Below are positions 14,041-25,136 of a DNA stretch of 64,000 nt, piece after piece. Positions within the stretch are counted from its first letter, which is position 1; each line of letters begins with the position of its first letter. The notes beneath the pieces were generated by a model. That model was not told the DNA's origin. It worked only from the letters and a program-made list of their open reading frames with translations, and did not search any database. Source of the stretch: Chamaelirium japonicum (Eukaryota; Streptophyta; Magnoliopsida; Liliales; Melanthiaceae); NCBI GenBank assembly GCA_947650365.1, contig OX393551.1, positions 61,621,173-61,685,172 of the forward strand, read 5' to 3'. The translations under genes were made by a program, and so were the position numbers.

Positions 14041-14112
14041 TAGGAATGAATTAGAATGGATCATACGAATCAATTCTAATTCATTCGTATGATCCATTCT
14101 AATTCATTCCTA
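14041..14112. repeat. Fold-back palindrome at the first inversion (30-bp arms, 12-nt loop)
   Basis: The left arm 14041-14070 is the exact reverse complement of the right arm 14083-14112, around the 12-nt loop caattctaattc. Similarity continues outward with scattered mismatches, as expected because each side is the same satellite in opposite orientation. Confidence 0.9.
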
Positions 14113-15150
14113 CGATCTATTCTAATTCATTCGTTCGAATGTTTCCATTCTAATTCATTCTAATTCATTCGTTCGAATGTATCCATTCTAATTCATTCGT
14201 ACGATCCATTCTAATTCATTCGTACGATCCATTCTACTTCATTCGCACGAATGTATCCATTCTAATTCATTCGTACAATCCATTCTAATTCATTCGCACG
14301 ATCAATTCTAATTCATTCGTATGATCCATTCTAATTCATTCCTACGATCTATTCTAATTCATTCGTTCGAATGTATCCATTCTAATTCATTCGTACGATT
14401 CATTCTAATTCATTCGTATGATCCATTCTAATTTATTCGTACGATCCATTCTACTTCATTCGCACGAATGTATCCATTCTAATTCATTCGTGCAATCCAT
14501 TCTAATTCATTCGCACGATCATTTCAAATTCATTCGTATGATCCATTCTAATTCATTCCTACGATCTATTCTAATTCATTCGTACAATCCATTCTAATTC
14601 ATTCGCACGATCAATTCTAATTCATTCGTATGACCCATTCTAATTCATTCCTACGATCTATTCTAATTCATTCGTTCGAATGTATCCATTCTAAATCATT
14701 CGTACGATTCATTCTAATTCATTCGTACGATCCATTCTAATTCATTCGTACGATCCATTCTACTTCATTCGCACGAATGTATCCATTCTAATTCATTCGT
14801 ACAATCCATTCTAATTCATTCGCACGATCAATACTAATTCATTCGTATGATCCATTCTACTTCATTCGCACGAATGTATCCATTCTAATTCATTCGTGTA
14901 ATCCATTCTAATTCATTCGCACGATCAATTCTAATTCATTCGTATGATCCATTCTACTTCATTCGCACGAATGTATCCATTCTAATTCATTCGTACAATC
15001 CATTCTAATTCATTCGTACGATCAATTCTAATTCATTCGTATGATCCATTCTAATTCATTCCTACAATCTATTCTAATTCATTCGCACGAATGTATCCAT
15101 TCTAATTCATTCGTACAATCCATTCTAATTCATTCGCACGATCAATTCTA
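14071..15150 (-). repeat. Orientation block 2 (minus)
   Basis: The satellite is read as attctaattcattc on the given strand. HORs here are often shortened and reordered, for example tandem G-F-E runs without C. It ends with the junction caattcta/agaatgg at about 15150. The block is paralogous to about 24.06-25.136 kb: the gtttcc marker with a doubled ttctaattca stretch sits at 14141 and at 24086. Confidence 0.88.
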
Positions 15151-16023
15151 AGAATGGATCGTACGAATGAATCAGAATGGATCGTACGAAGGAATTAGAA
15201 TGAATAATACGAATTAATTAGAATGGATACATTCGAACGAATGAATTAGAATAGATCATAGGAATGAATTAGAATGGATCATACGAATGAATTAGAATTG
15301 ATCGTGCGAATGAATTAGAATGGATTGTACGAATGAATTAGAATGGATACATTCGTGAGAATGAAGTAGAATGGATCGTACGAATGAATTAGAATGGATC
15401 GTAGGAATGATGTAGAATGGATCGTATGAATTAATTAGAATGGATCGTACGAATGAATTAGAATGGATCGTACGAATGAATTAGAATGGATCGTACGAAT
15501 GAATTAGAATGGATACATTCGTGCGAATGAAGTAGAATGGATCAAACGAATGAATTAGAATAGATTGTAGGAATGAACTAGAATGGATCATACGAATGAA
15601 TTAGAATTGATCGTGCGAATGAATTAGAATGGATTGCACGAATGAATTAGAATGGATACATTCGTGCGAATAAAGTAGAATGGATCGTACGAATGAATTA
15701 GAATGGATCGTACGAATGAATTAGAATGAATCGTACGAATGAATTAGAATGGATACATTCGAACGAATAAATTAGAATAGATCGTAGGAATGAATTAGAA
15801 TGGATCATACGAATGAATTATAATTGATCGTGCGAATGAATTAGAATGGATTGTACGAATGAATTAGAATGGATACATTCATGCGAATGAAGTAGAATGG
15901 ATCGTACGAATGAATTAGAATGGATCGTACGAATGAATTAGAATGAATAGTACGAATGAATTAGAATGGATACATTCGAACGAATGAATTAGAATAGATC
16001 GTAGGAATGAATTAGAATGGATC
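15151..16023 (+). repeat. Orientation block 3 (plus)
   Basis: This plus-oriented block contains irregular monomers (gaatgatgtag, gaattaattag and gaactag variants). These also occur in 25137-25986, marking that block as its copy. It ends at the junction ggatc/acgaatgtatcc. Confidence 0.88.
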
Positions 16024-16953
16024 ACGAATGTATCCATTCTAATTCATTCGTACGATCCATTCTACTTCATTCGCACGAATGTATCCACTCTAATTCATTC
16101 GTACAATCCATTCTAATTCATTCGCACGATCAATTCTAATTCATTCGTATGATCCATTCTAATTCATTCCTACGATCTATTCTAATTCATTCGTTCGAAT
16201 GTTTCCATTCTAATTCATTCGTACGATTCATTCTAATTCATTCGTACGATCCGATCTGATTCATTCGTACGATCCATTCTAATTCATTCGTACGATCCAT
16301 TCTACTTCATTCGCACGAATGGATCCATTCTAATTCATTCGTACAATCCATTCTAATTCATTCGTACGATTCATTCTAATTCATTCCTACGATCTATTCT
16401 AATTCATTCGTTCGAATGTTTCCATTCTAATTCATTCGTACGATTCATTATAATTCATTCATACGATCCATTCTAATTCATTCGTACGATCCATTCTACT
16501 TCATTCGCACGAATGTATCCATTCTAATTCATTCGTACGATCCATTCTACTTCATTCGCACGAATGTATCCATTCTACTTCATTCGCACGAATGTATCCA
16601 TTCTAATTCATTCGTACAATCCATTCTAATTCATTCGCACGATCAATTCTAATTCATTCGTATGATCCATTCTAATTCATGCCGATCCATTGCATTCTAA
16701 TTCATTCGTACAATCCATTCTAATTCATTCGCACGATCAATTCTAATTCATTCGTATGATCCATTCTAATTCATTCCTATGATCTATTCTAATTCATTCG
16801 TTCGAATGTATTCCTTCTAATTCATTCGTACGATCCATTCTAATTCATTCGTACGATCCATTCTACTTCATTCGCACGAATCGCACGATCATTTGTAATT
16901 CATTCGTATGATCCATTCTAATTCATTCCTACGATCTATTCTAATTCATTCGT
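16024..16953 (-). repeat. Orientation block 4 (minus)
   Basis: This inverted block includes the rare fusion monomer gccgatccattgcattc at 16681-16697 and an unusual gatccgatctgattc stretch near 16251. Both recur in 25987-26888. It ends at the centre of a large hairpin at 16953/16954. Confidence 0.88.
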
Positions 16954-17026
16954 TCGAATGAATTAGAATAGATCATAGGAATGAATTAGAATGGATCATA
17001 CGAATGAATTAGAAATGATCGTGCGA
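16881..17026. repeat. Fold-back palindrome, about 72-bp arms, 2-nt loop
   Basis: Arms 16881-16952 and 16955-17026 are reverse complements around the dinucleotide tt, with two mismatches noticed (catttgtaatt versus ttagaaatg, and gatcatagg versus the arm's gatcgtagg). The centre is attcattcg-tt-cgaatgaat. The copy at 26.9 kb keeps perfect arms. Confidence 0.88.
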
Positions 17027-19374
17027 ATGAATTAGAATGGATTGTACGAATGAATTAGAATGGATACATTCGTGCGAATGAAGTAGAATGGATCGTACGA
17101 ATGAATTAGAATGGATCGTACGAATGAATTAGAATGAATCGTACGAATGAATTAGAATGGATACATTCGAACGAATGAATTAGAATAGATTGTAGGAATA
17201 AATTAGAATGGATCATACGAATGAATTAGAATTGATCGTGCGAATGAATTAGAATGGATTGTACGAATGAATTAGAATGGATACATTCGTGCGAATGAAG
17301 TAGAATGGATCGTACGAATGAATTAGAATGGATCGTACGAATGAATTAGAATGAATCATACGAATGAATTAGAATGGAAACATTCGAACGAATGAATTAG
17401 AATAGATCGTAGGAATGAATTATAATGAATCGTACGAATGAATTAGAATGGATTGTACGAATGAATTAGAATGGATCCATTCGTGCGAATGAAGTAGAAT
17501 GGATCGTACGAATGAATTAGAATGGATCGTACGAATGAATTAGAAGGAATACATTCGAACGAATGAATTAGAATAGATCGTAGGAATGAATTAGAATGGA
17601 TCATACGAATGAATTAGAATTGATCGTGCAAATGAATTAGAATGGATTGTACGAATGAATTAGAATGCAATGGATCGGAATGAATTAGAATGGATCATAC
17701 GAATGAATTAGAATTGATCGTGCGAATGAATTAGAATGGATTGTACGAATGAATTAGAATGGATACATTCGTGCGAATGAAGTAGAATGGATCGTACGAA
17801 TGAATTAGAATGGATCGTACGAATGAATTAGAATGAATCGTACGAATGAATTAGAATGGATACATTCGAACGAATGAATTAGAATAGATCGTAGGAATGA
17901 ATTAGAATAGATCATACGAATGAATTAGAATTGATCGTGCGAATGAATTAGAATGGATACATTCGAACAAATGAATTAGAATAGATCGTAGGAATGAATT
18001 AGAATGGATCATACGAATGAATTAGAATTGATCGTGCGAATGAATTAGAATGGATTGTACGAATGAATTAGAATGGATACATTCGTGCGAATGATGTAGA
18101 ATGGATCGTACGAATGAATCAGAATGGATCGTATGAATGAATTAGAATGAATCGTACGAATAAATTAGAATGGATACATTCGAACGAATGAATTAGAATA
18201 GATCATAGGAATGAATTAGAATGGATCATACGAATGAATTAGAATTGATCTTGCGAATGAATTAGAATGGATTGTACGAATGAATTAGAATGGATACATT
18301 CGTGCGAATGAAGTAGAATGGATCGTACGAATGAATTAGAATGGATCGTACGAATGAATTAGAATGAATCGTACGAATGAATTAGAATGGATACATTCGA
18401 ACTAATGAATTAGAATAGATCATAGGAATGAATTAGAATGGATCATACGAATGAATTAGAATTGATCGTGCGAATGAATTAGAATGGATTGTACGAAGGA
18501 ATTAGAATGGATACATTCGTGCGAATGAAGTAGAATGGATCATACGAATGAATTAGAATGGATCATACGAATGAATTAGAATAGATACATTCGAACGAAT
18601 GAATTAGAATAGATCATAGGAATGAATTAGAATGGATCATACGAATGAATTAGAATTGATCGTGTGAATGAATTAGAATGGATACATTCGTGCGAATGAA
18701 TTAGAATTGATCGTGCGAATGAATTAGAATGGATTGTACGAATGAATTAGAATGGATACATTCGTGCGAATGAATTAGAATGGATTGTACGAATGGATCG
18801 TACGAATGAATTAGAATAGATCGTGCGAATGAATTAGAATGGATTGTACGAATGAATTAGAATGGATACATTCGTGTGAATGAAGTAACGAATGAATTAG
18901 AATAGATCGTAGGAATGAATTAGAATGGATCATACGAATGAATTAGAATGGATCGTATGAATGAATTAGAATAGAACGTGTGAATGAACTAGAATGGATC
19001 GTACGAATGAAGTAGAATGGATCCATTCGAGCAAATTAGTTAGAATGGATCGTACGAATGACTTAGAATGGATCGTACGAATGAATAAGAATGGATCGTA
19101 CGAATGAATTAGAATGGCTAGAATGGATCGTACGAATGAATTAGAATGAATCGTACGAATGAATTAGAATGGATACATTCGAACGAATAAATTAGAATAG
19201 ATCGTAGGAATGAATTAGAATGGATCATACGAATGAATTAGAATTGATCGTGCGAATGAATTAGAATGGATTGTACGAATGAATTAGAATGGATATATTC
19301 GTGCGAATGAAGTAGAATGGATCGTACGAATGAATTAGAATGGATCGTACGAATGAATTAGAATGAATCATACG
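16954..19374 (+). repeat. Orientation block 5a (plus), up to the retrotransposon
   Basis: This plus-oriented satellite becomes increasingly irregular toward 18.7-19.13 kb, with truncated and fused monomers and unusual cores such as gaatgacttag, aaattagttag and gaatgaactag. It then resumes normal HORs up to the insertion. It contains the rare fusion gaatgcaatggatcgg at about 17664-17680, the inverse of the marker at 16681. Much of it is paralogous to 26.89-29.3 kb. Confidence 0.88.
19361..19374 (+). repeat. Target-site duplication, left copy (gaatgaatcatacg)
   Basis: These 14 satellite bases are repeated exactly at 19981-19994, immediately after the poly(A) tail. They bracket the retrotransposon and show it arrived by target-primed reverse transcription. 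Confidence 0.95.
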
Positions 19375-19770
19375 TACTGTGGTCCTTCCAGGCATAAGCA
19401 AATTGCAGAAGTTGAATTGGAGGCTATAGAGCAAGGGCTGGTTTATGCAGAAAATCTGAATATATCTCAGTATTGGATTGAATCAGATTCTCTTTTAGCT
19501 GTGAACTATATTAAAAACGTTTATTCTATCCCTTGGAATTGTTCTCATCAAGTTCAGTATATTCAGAAGAAGCTGAATCAGTTTAGGCATTTCCAAATTA
19601 CTCATATTCTGAGAGAAGGAAATCAAGCAGCTGATGTGCTCTCTAAAATGGGACAGAATATGGATCATGTTACTGAACTTTATTCTGAGGATCTTAAAGG
19701 CAATTTGAGAATTGCTATTGAAGCTGATAATATGCAAAAAGGTTATGACAGGAAAGATAATAGCTTTTGA
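19375..19770 (+). pseudogene. RNase H-like domain fragment of a plant LINE (truncated)
   Basis: This fragment is open for 131 codons from the element's first base to TGA at 19768-19770. It matches the RVT_3 type of RNase H found in plant retroelement proteins, which cleaves RNA in RNA/DNA hybrids. Counting from the ATG at 19363, visible motifs are VELEAIEQGL at 17-26 (E18 as catalytic Glu), IESDS at 39-43 (D42 as catalytic Asp), and HILREGNQAADVLSKMG at 81-97 (H81 and catalytic D91). The first catalytic Asp and the opening beta strands are missing because of the 5' truncation, so it cannot be active. The in-frame ATG and four codons (MNHT) come from the satellite target site, not the element. 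No promoter is recognisable. No frameshift lies inside the remaining domain. Confidence 0.85.
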
Positions 19771-19966
19771 TGCTGATATTGCTGAAAGATTAAGGCAGAA
19801 GGGCTGTGCTGGAGTGGAATTGGATCTGTAATTGGAGTTCTTTTTCCTTTGTGTCTAGTTGTAAATTTTGGTTTGGTTTTGATTTTTTGGACTTGTATGG
19901 AAGTCTTTAGTTGTAATGATGTTCTTTGAAGGGCGGGGTCCCTAATAAAATCCCCTAGATTTGATC
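19771..19966 (+). other. 3' UTR of the LINE
   Basis: This T- and G-rich stretch without coding signal lies between the RNase H stop and the poly(A) tail. It includes a gaagggcggggtccc segment just before the polyadenylation signal. G/C-rich then AATAAA-bearing ends are common in plant LINE and retrotransposed transcripts. Confidence 0.75.
19944..19949 (+). promoter_or_regulatory. Polyadenylation signal AATAAA
   Basis: A canonical AATAAA sits 17 bases before the first base of the A tail, within the usual 10-30-base window. It supports derivation from a polyadenylated transcript. Confidence 0.85.
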
Positions 19967-19980
19967 AAAAAAAAAAAAAA

Positions 19981-19994
19981 GAATGAATCATACG
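19981..19994 (+). repeat. Target-site duplication, right copy (gaatgaatcatacg)
   Basis: This is identical to 19361-19374. Plus-oriented satellite resumes directly after the poly(A) tail but lasts only about 35 bp before the orientation flips. Confidence 0.95.
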
Positions 19995-20015
19995 AATGAA
20001 TTAGAATGGATCGTA
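19981..20015 (+). repeat. Orientation block 5b (plus remnant after the LINE)
   Basis: About one and a half monomers follow the LINE and then run into the near-palindrome ggatcgtacaatcc, where the array inverts. Without the insertion this would simply be the end of block 5. Confidence 0.85.
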
Positions 20016-23000
20016 CAATCCATTCTAATTCATTCGTACAATCCATTCTAATTCATTCGCACGATCAATTCTAATTTATTCGTATGATCCATTCTAATTC
20101 ATTCCTACGATCTATTCTAATTCATTCGTTCGAATGTATCCATTCTAATTCATTCGTACGATCCATTCTAATTCATTCGTACGATCCATTCTACTTCATT
20201 CGCACGAATGTATCCATTCTAATTCATTCGTACAATCCATTCTAATTCATTCGCACGATCAATTCTAATTCATTCGTATGATCCATTCTAATTCATTCCT
20301 ACGATCTATTCTAATTCATTCGTTCGAATGTATCTATTCTAATTCATTCGTATGATCCATTCTAATTCATTCGTACGATCCATTCTACTTCATTCGCTCG
20401 AATGTATCCATTCTAATTCATTCGTACAATCCATTCTAATTCATTCGCACGATCAATTCTAATTCATTCGTATGATCCATTCTAATTCATTCCTACGATC
20501 TATTCTAATTTATTCGTCGATCCATTCTACTTCATTCGCACGAATGTATCCATTCTAATTCATTCGTACAATCCATTCTAATTCATTCGCACGATTAATT
20601 CTAATTCATTCGTATGATCCATTCTAATTCATTCCTACGATCTATTCTAATTCATTCGTTCGAATGTATCCATTCTAATTCATTCGTACGATTCATTCTA
20701 ATTCATTCGTACGATCCATTCTAATTCATTCGTACGATCCATTCTACTTCATTCGCACGAATGTATCCATTCTAATTCATTCGTACAATCCATTCTAATT
20801 CATTCGCACGATCAATTCTAATTCATTCGTATGATCCATTCTAATTCATTACTACGATCTATTCTAATTCATTAGTTCGAATGTTTCCATTCTAATTCAT
20901 TCGTACGATTCATTCTAATTCATTCATACGATCCATTCTAATTCATTCGTACGATCCATTCTACTTCATTCGCACGAATGTATCCATTCTAATTCATTCG
21001 TACAATCCATTCTAATTCATTCGCACGATCAATTCTAATTCATTCGTCGATCCATTCTAATTCATTCGTACGATCCATTCTACTTTATTCGCACGAATGT
21101 ATCCATTCTAATTCATTCGTACAATCCATTCTAATTCATTCGCACGATCAATTCTAATTCATTCGTATGATCCATTCTAATTCATTCCTACGATCTATTC
21201 TAATTCATTCGTTCGAATGTATCCATTCTAATTCATTCGTACGATTCATTCTAATTCATTCGTATGATCCATTCTAAGTCATTTGTACAATCCATTCTAC
21301 TTCATTCGCACGAATGTATCCATTCTAATTCATTCGTACAATCCATTCTAATTTATTCGCACGATCAATTCTAATTCGTTCGTATGATCCATTCTAATTC
21401 ATTCCTATGATCTATTCTAATTCATTAGTTCGAATGTTTCCATTCTAATTCATTCGTACGATTCATTCTAATTCATTCGTACGATCCATTCTAATTCATT
21501 CGTATGATCCATTCGTATGATCCATTCTAATTCATTCGTTCGAATGTATCCATTCTAATTCATTCGTATGATCCATTCTAATTCATTCGTATGATCCATT
21601 CTACTTCATTCGCACGAATATATCCATTCTAATTCCTTCGTACAATCCATTCTAATTCATTCGCACGATCAATTCTAATTCATTCGTATGATCCATTCTA
21701 ATTCATTCCTATGATCTATTCTAATTCATTAGTTCGAATGTTTCCATTCTAATTCATTCGTACGATTCATTCTAATTCATTCGTACGATCCATTCTAATT
21801 CATTCGTACGATCCATTCTACTTCATTCGCACGAATGTATCCATTCTAATTCATTCGTACAATCCATTCTAATTCATTCGCACGATCAATTCTAATTCAT
21901 TCGTATGATCCATTCTAATTCATTCCTACGATCTATTCTAATTCATTAGTTCGAATGTTTCCATTCTAATTCATTCGTACGATTCATTCTAATTCATTCA
22001 TACGATCCATTCTAATTCATTCGTACGATCCATTCTACTTCATTCGCACGAATGTATCCATTCTAATTCATTCGTACAATCCATTCTAATTCATTCGCAC
22101 GATCAATTCTAATTCATTCGTCGATCCATTCTAATTCATTCGTACGATCCATTCTACTTTATTCGCACGAATGTATCCATTCTAATTCATTCGTACAATC
22201 CATTCTAATTCATTCGCACGATCAATTCTAATTCATTCGTATGATCCATTCTAATTCATTCCTACGATCTATTCTAATTCATTCGTTCGAATGTATCCAT
22301 TCTAATTCATTCGTACGATTCATTCTAATTCATTCGTATGATCCATTCTAAGTCATTTGTACAATCCATTCTACTTCATTCGCACGAATGTATCCATTCT
22401 AATTCATTCGTACAATCCATTCTAATTTATTCGCACGATCAATTCTAATTCATTCGTATGATCCATTCTAATTCATTCCTATGATCTATTCTAATTCATT
22501 CATTCGAATGTATCCATTCCAATTCATTCGTACGATTCATTCTAATTCATTCGTACGATCCATTCTAATTCACTCGTACGATCCATTCTACTTCATTCGC
22601 ACGAATGTATCCATTCTAATTCATTCGTACAATCCATTCTAATACATTCGCACGATCAATTCTAATTCATTCGTATGATCCATTCTAATTCATTCCTACG
22701 ATCTATTCTAATTCATTCGTTCGAATGTATCCATTCTAATTCATTCGTATGATTAATTCTAATTCATTCGTACGATCCATTCTAATTCATTCGTACGATC
22801 CATTCTACTTCATTCTCACGAATGTATCCATTCTAATTCATTCGTACAATCCATTCTAATTCATTCGCACGATCAATTCTAATTCATTCATATGATCCAT
22901 TCTAATTCATTCCTACGTTCTATTCTAATTCATTCATTCGAATGTATCCATTCTAATTCATTCATACGATTCATTCTAATTCATTCGTACGATCCATTCT

Positions 23001-23310
23001 ACTTCATTCGCACGAATGTATCCATTCTAATTCATTCGTACAATCCATTCTAATTCATTCACACGATCAATTCTAATTCATTCGTATGAATCATTCTAAT
23101 TCATTCCTACGATCTATTCTAATTCATTCGTTCGAATGTATCCATTCTAATTCATTCGTACGATTCATTCTAATTCATTCGTACGATCCATTCTAATTCA
23201 TTCGTACGATCCATTCTACTTCATTCGCACCAATGTATCCATTCTAATTCATTCGTATAATCAATTCTAATTCATTCGCACGATCATTTCTAATTCATTC
23301 GTATGATCCA
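20016..23310 (-). repeat. Orientation block 6 (minus)
   Basis: This long inverted block has an internal tandem duplication of about 1.07 kb: the truncated monomer junction cgtcgatcc occurs at 21045 and 22119, with the same neighbouring tactttattcgc and taagtcatttg variants. A monomer deletion also leaves cgtcgatcc near 20516. Several monomers carry cattagttcgaatgtttcc, a local variant of C. Confidence 0.88.
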
Positions 23311-23354
23311 ACGAATGAATTAGAATAAATCGTAGGAATAAATTAGAATAGATC
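23311..23354 (+). repeat. Orientation block 7 (plus island, 44 bp)
   Basis: Only about two monomers (acgaatgaattagaataa..., then a D-like unit ending gatc) are plus-oriented between two minus blocks. The right edge reuses the junction type gatc/acgaatgtatcc seen at 16023 and 25986, so this may be the remnant of a larger plus block that was mostly deleted. Confidence 0.85.
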
Positions 23355-25136
23355 ACGAATGTATCCATTCTAATTCATTCGTACGATCCATTCTACTTCA
23401 TTCGCACGAATGTATCCATTCTAATTCATTCGTACAATCCATTCTAATTTATTCGCACGATCAATTCTAATTCATTCGTATGATCCATTCTAATTCATTC
23501 CTACGATCTATTCTAATTCATTCGTTCGAATGTTTCCATTCTAATTCATTCGTACGATTCATTCTAATTCATTCGTACGATCCATTCTGATTCATTCGTA
23601 CGATCCATTCTAATTCATTCGTACGATCCATTCTACTTCATTCGCACGAATGTATCCATTCTAATTCATTCATACAATCCATTCTAATTCATTCGCACGA
23701 TCAATGCTAATTCATTCGTATGATCCATTCTAATTCATTCCTACGATCTATTCTAATTCATTCGTTCGAATGTATCCATTCTAATTCATTCGTACGATCC
23801 ATTCTAATTCATTTGTACGATCCATTCTACTTCATTCGCAGGAATGTATCCATTCTAATTCATTCGTACAATCCATTCTAATTCATTCGCATGATCAATT
23901 CTAATTCATTCGTATGATCCATTCTAATTCATTCCTACGATCTATTCTAATTCATTCGTTCGAATGTATCCATTCTAATTCATTCGTACGATTCATTCTA
24001 ATTCATTCGTACGATCCATTCTAATTCATTCGTATGATCCATTCTAATTCATTCCTACGATCTATTCTAATTCATTCGTTCGAATGTTTCCATTCTAATT
24101 CATTCTAATTCATTCGTTCGAATGTATCCATTCTAATTCATTCGTACGATCCATTCTAATTCATTCGTACGATCCATTCTACTTCATTCGCACGAATGTA
24201 TCCATTCTAATTCATTCGTACAATCCATTCTAATTCATTCGCACGATCTAATTCATTCGTATGATCCATTCTAATTCATTCCTACGATCTATTCTAATTC
24301 ATTCGTTCGAATGTATCCATTCTAATTCATTCGTACGATTCATTCTAATTCATTCGTATGATCCATTCTAATTCATTCGTACGATCCATTCTACTTCATT
24401 CGCACGAATGTATCCATTCTAATTCATTCGTGCAATCCATTCTAATTCATTCGCACGATCATTTCTAATTCACTCGTATGATCCATTCTAATTCATTCCT
24501 ACGATCTATTCTAATTCATTCGTACAATCCATTCTAATTCATTCGCACGATCAATTCTAATTCATTCGTATGATCCATTCTAATTCATTCCTACTATCTA
24601 TTCTAATTCATTCGTTCGAATGTATCCATTCTAATTCATTCGTACGATTCATTCTAATTCATTCGTACGATCCATTCTAATTCATTCGTACGATCCGTTC
24701 TACTTCATTCGCACGAATGTATCCATTCTAATTCATTCGTACAATCCATTCTAATTCATTCGCACGATCAATTCTAATTCATTCGTATGATCCATTCTAC
24801 TTCATTCGCACGAATGTATCCATTCTAATTCATTCGTGCAATCCCTTCTAATTCATTCGCACGATCAATTCTAATTCATTCGTATGATCCATTCTAATTC
24901 ATTCGTACGATCTATTCTAATTCATTCGTTCGATCCATTCTACTTCATTCGCACGAATGTATCCATTCTAATTCATTCGTACAATCCATTCTAATTCATT
25001 CGCACGATCAATTCTAATTCATTCGTATGATCCATTCTAATTCATTCCTACGATCTATTCTAATTCATTCGCACGAATGTATCCATTCTAATTCATTCGT
25101 ACAATCCATTCTAATTCATTAGCACGATCAATTGTA
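23355..25136 (-). repeat. Orientation block 8 (minus)
   Basis: From about 24.06 kb this block parallels 14.08-15.15 kb. It ends at the junction caattgta/agaatgg, one base different from the 15150 junction. Confidence 0.88.

Larger units (their letters stand above)
1..14042 (+). repeat. 14-kb segmental duplication, copy A
   Basis: Every marker I compared in 1-14042 recurs at exactly +43,116: gaaacatttg at 71 and 43187, and the variant cactcgaacg near 13991 and 57107. A constant offset over 14 kb means no net insertion or deletion. Two mismatches were seen by eye: 2497 g versus 45613 c, and 5197 a versus 48313 c. The match ends at 14043, where copy A runs into an inversion (taggaatg) and copy B continues as normal array (tacgaatg). 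The left end is outside the window. Confidence 0.85.
1..14070 (+). repeat. Orientation block 1 (plus)
   Basis: This is uninterrupted plus-oriented satellite with gaatgaattagaat on the given strand. It holds two superrepeats plus about 490 bp. It ends at a fold-back palindrome at about 14.07 kb. Confidence 0.93.
19375..19980 (+). mobile_element. 5'-truncated plant LINE (non-LTR retrotransposon) insertion
   Basis: A 606-bp non-satellite sequence holds, in order, the C-terminal part of an RNase H domain (19375-19767), a stop codon, a 3' UTR of about 200 bp, an AATAAA signal and an uninterrupted 14-A tail (19967-19980). A perfect 14-bp target-site duplication flanks it. The upstream ORF1, endonuclease and reverse transcriptase are missing, the usual outcome of incomplete reverse transcription. 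RNase H domains of this kind are known at the C-terminus of plant L1-clade elements. The clean tail and duplication suggest a recent insertion. The equivalent position in the paralogous block (near 29.3 kb) has no insertion. A reverse-transcribed host mRNA for an RNase H-like protein is a less likely alternative. Confidence 0.9.

Noticed and set aside
19363..19374. ATG at 19363 as the true start of an RNase H gene
   Set aside because: The ATG and first four codons lie inside the 14-bp target-site duplication, so they are satellite sequence; the element begins at 19375.
19495..19737. Open frame of 80 codons antisense to the LINE
   Set aside because: It is a shadow of the RNase H frame on the opposite strand, with no recognisable motif.
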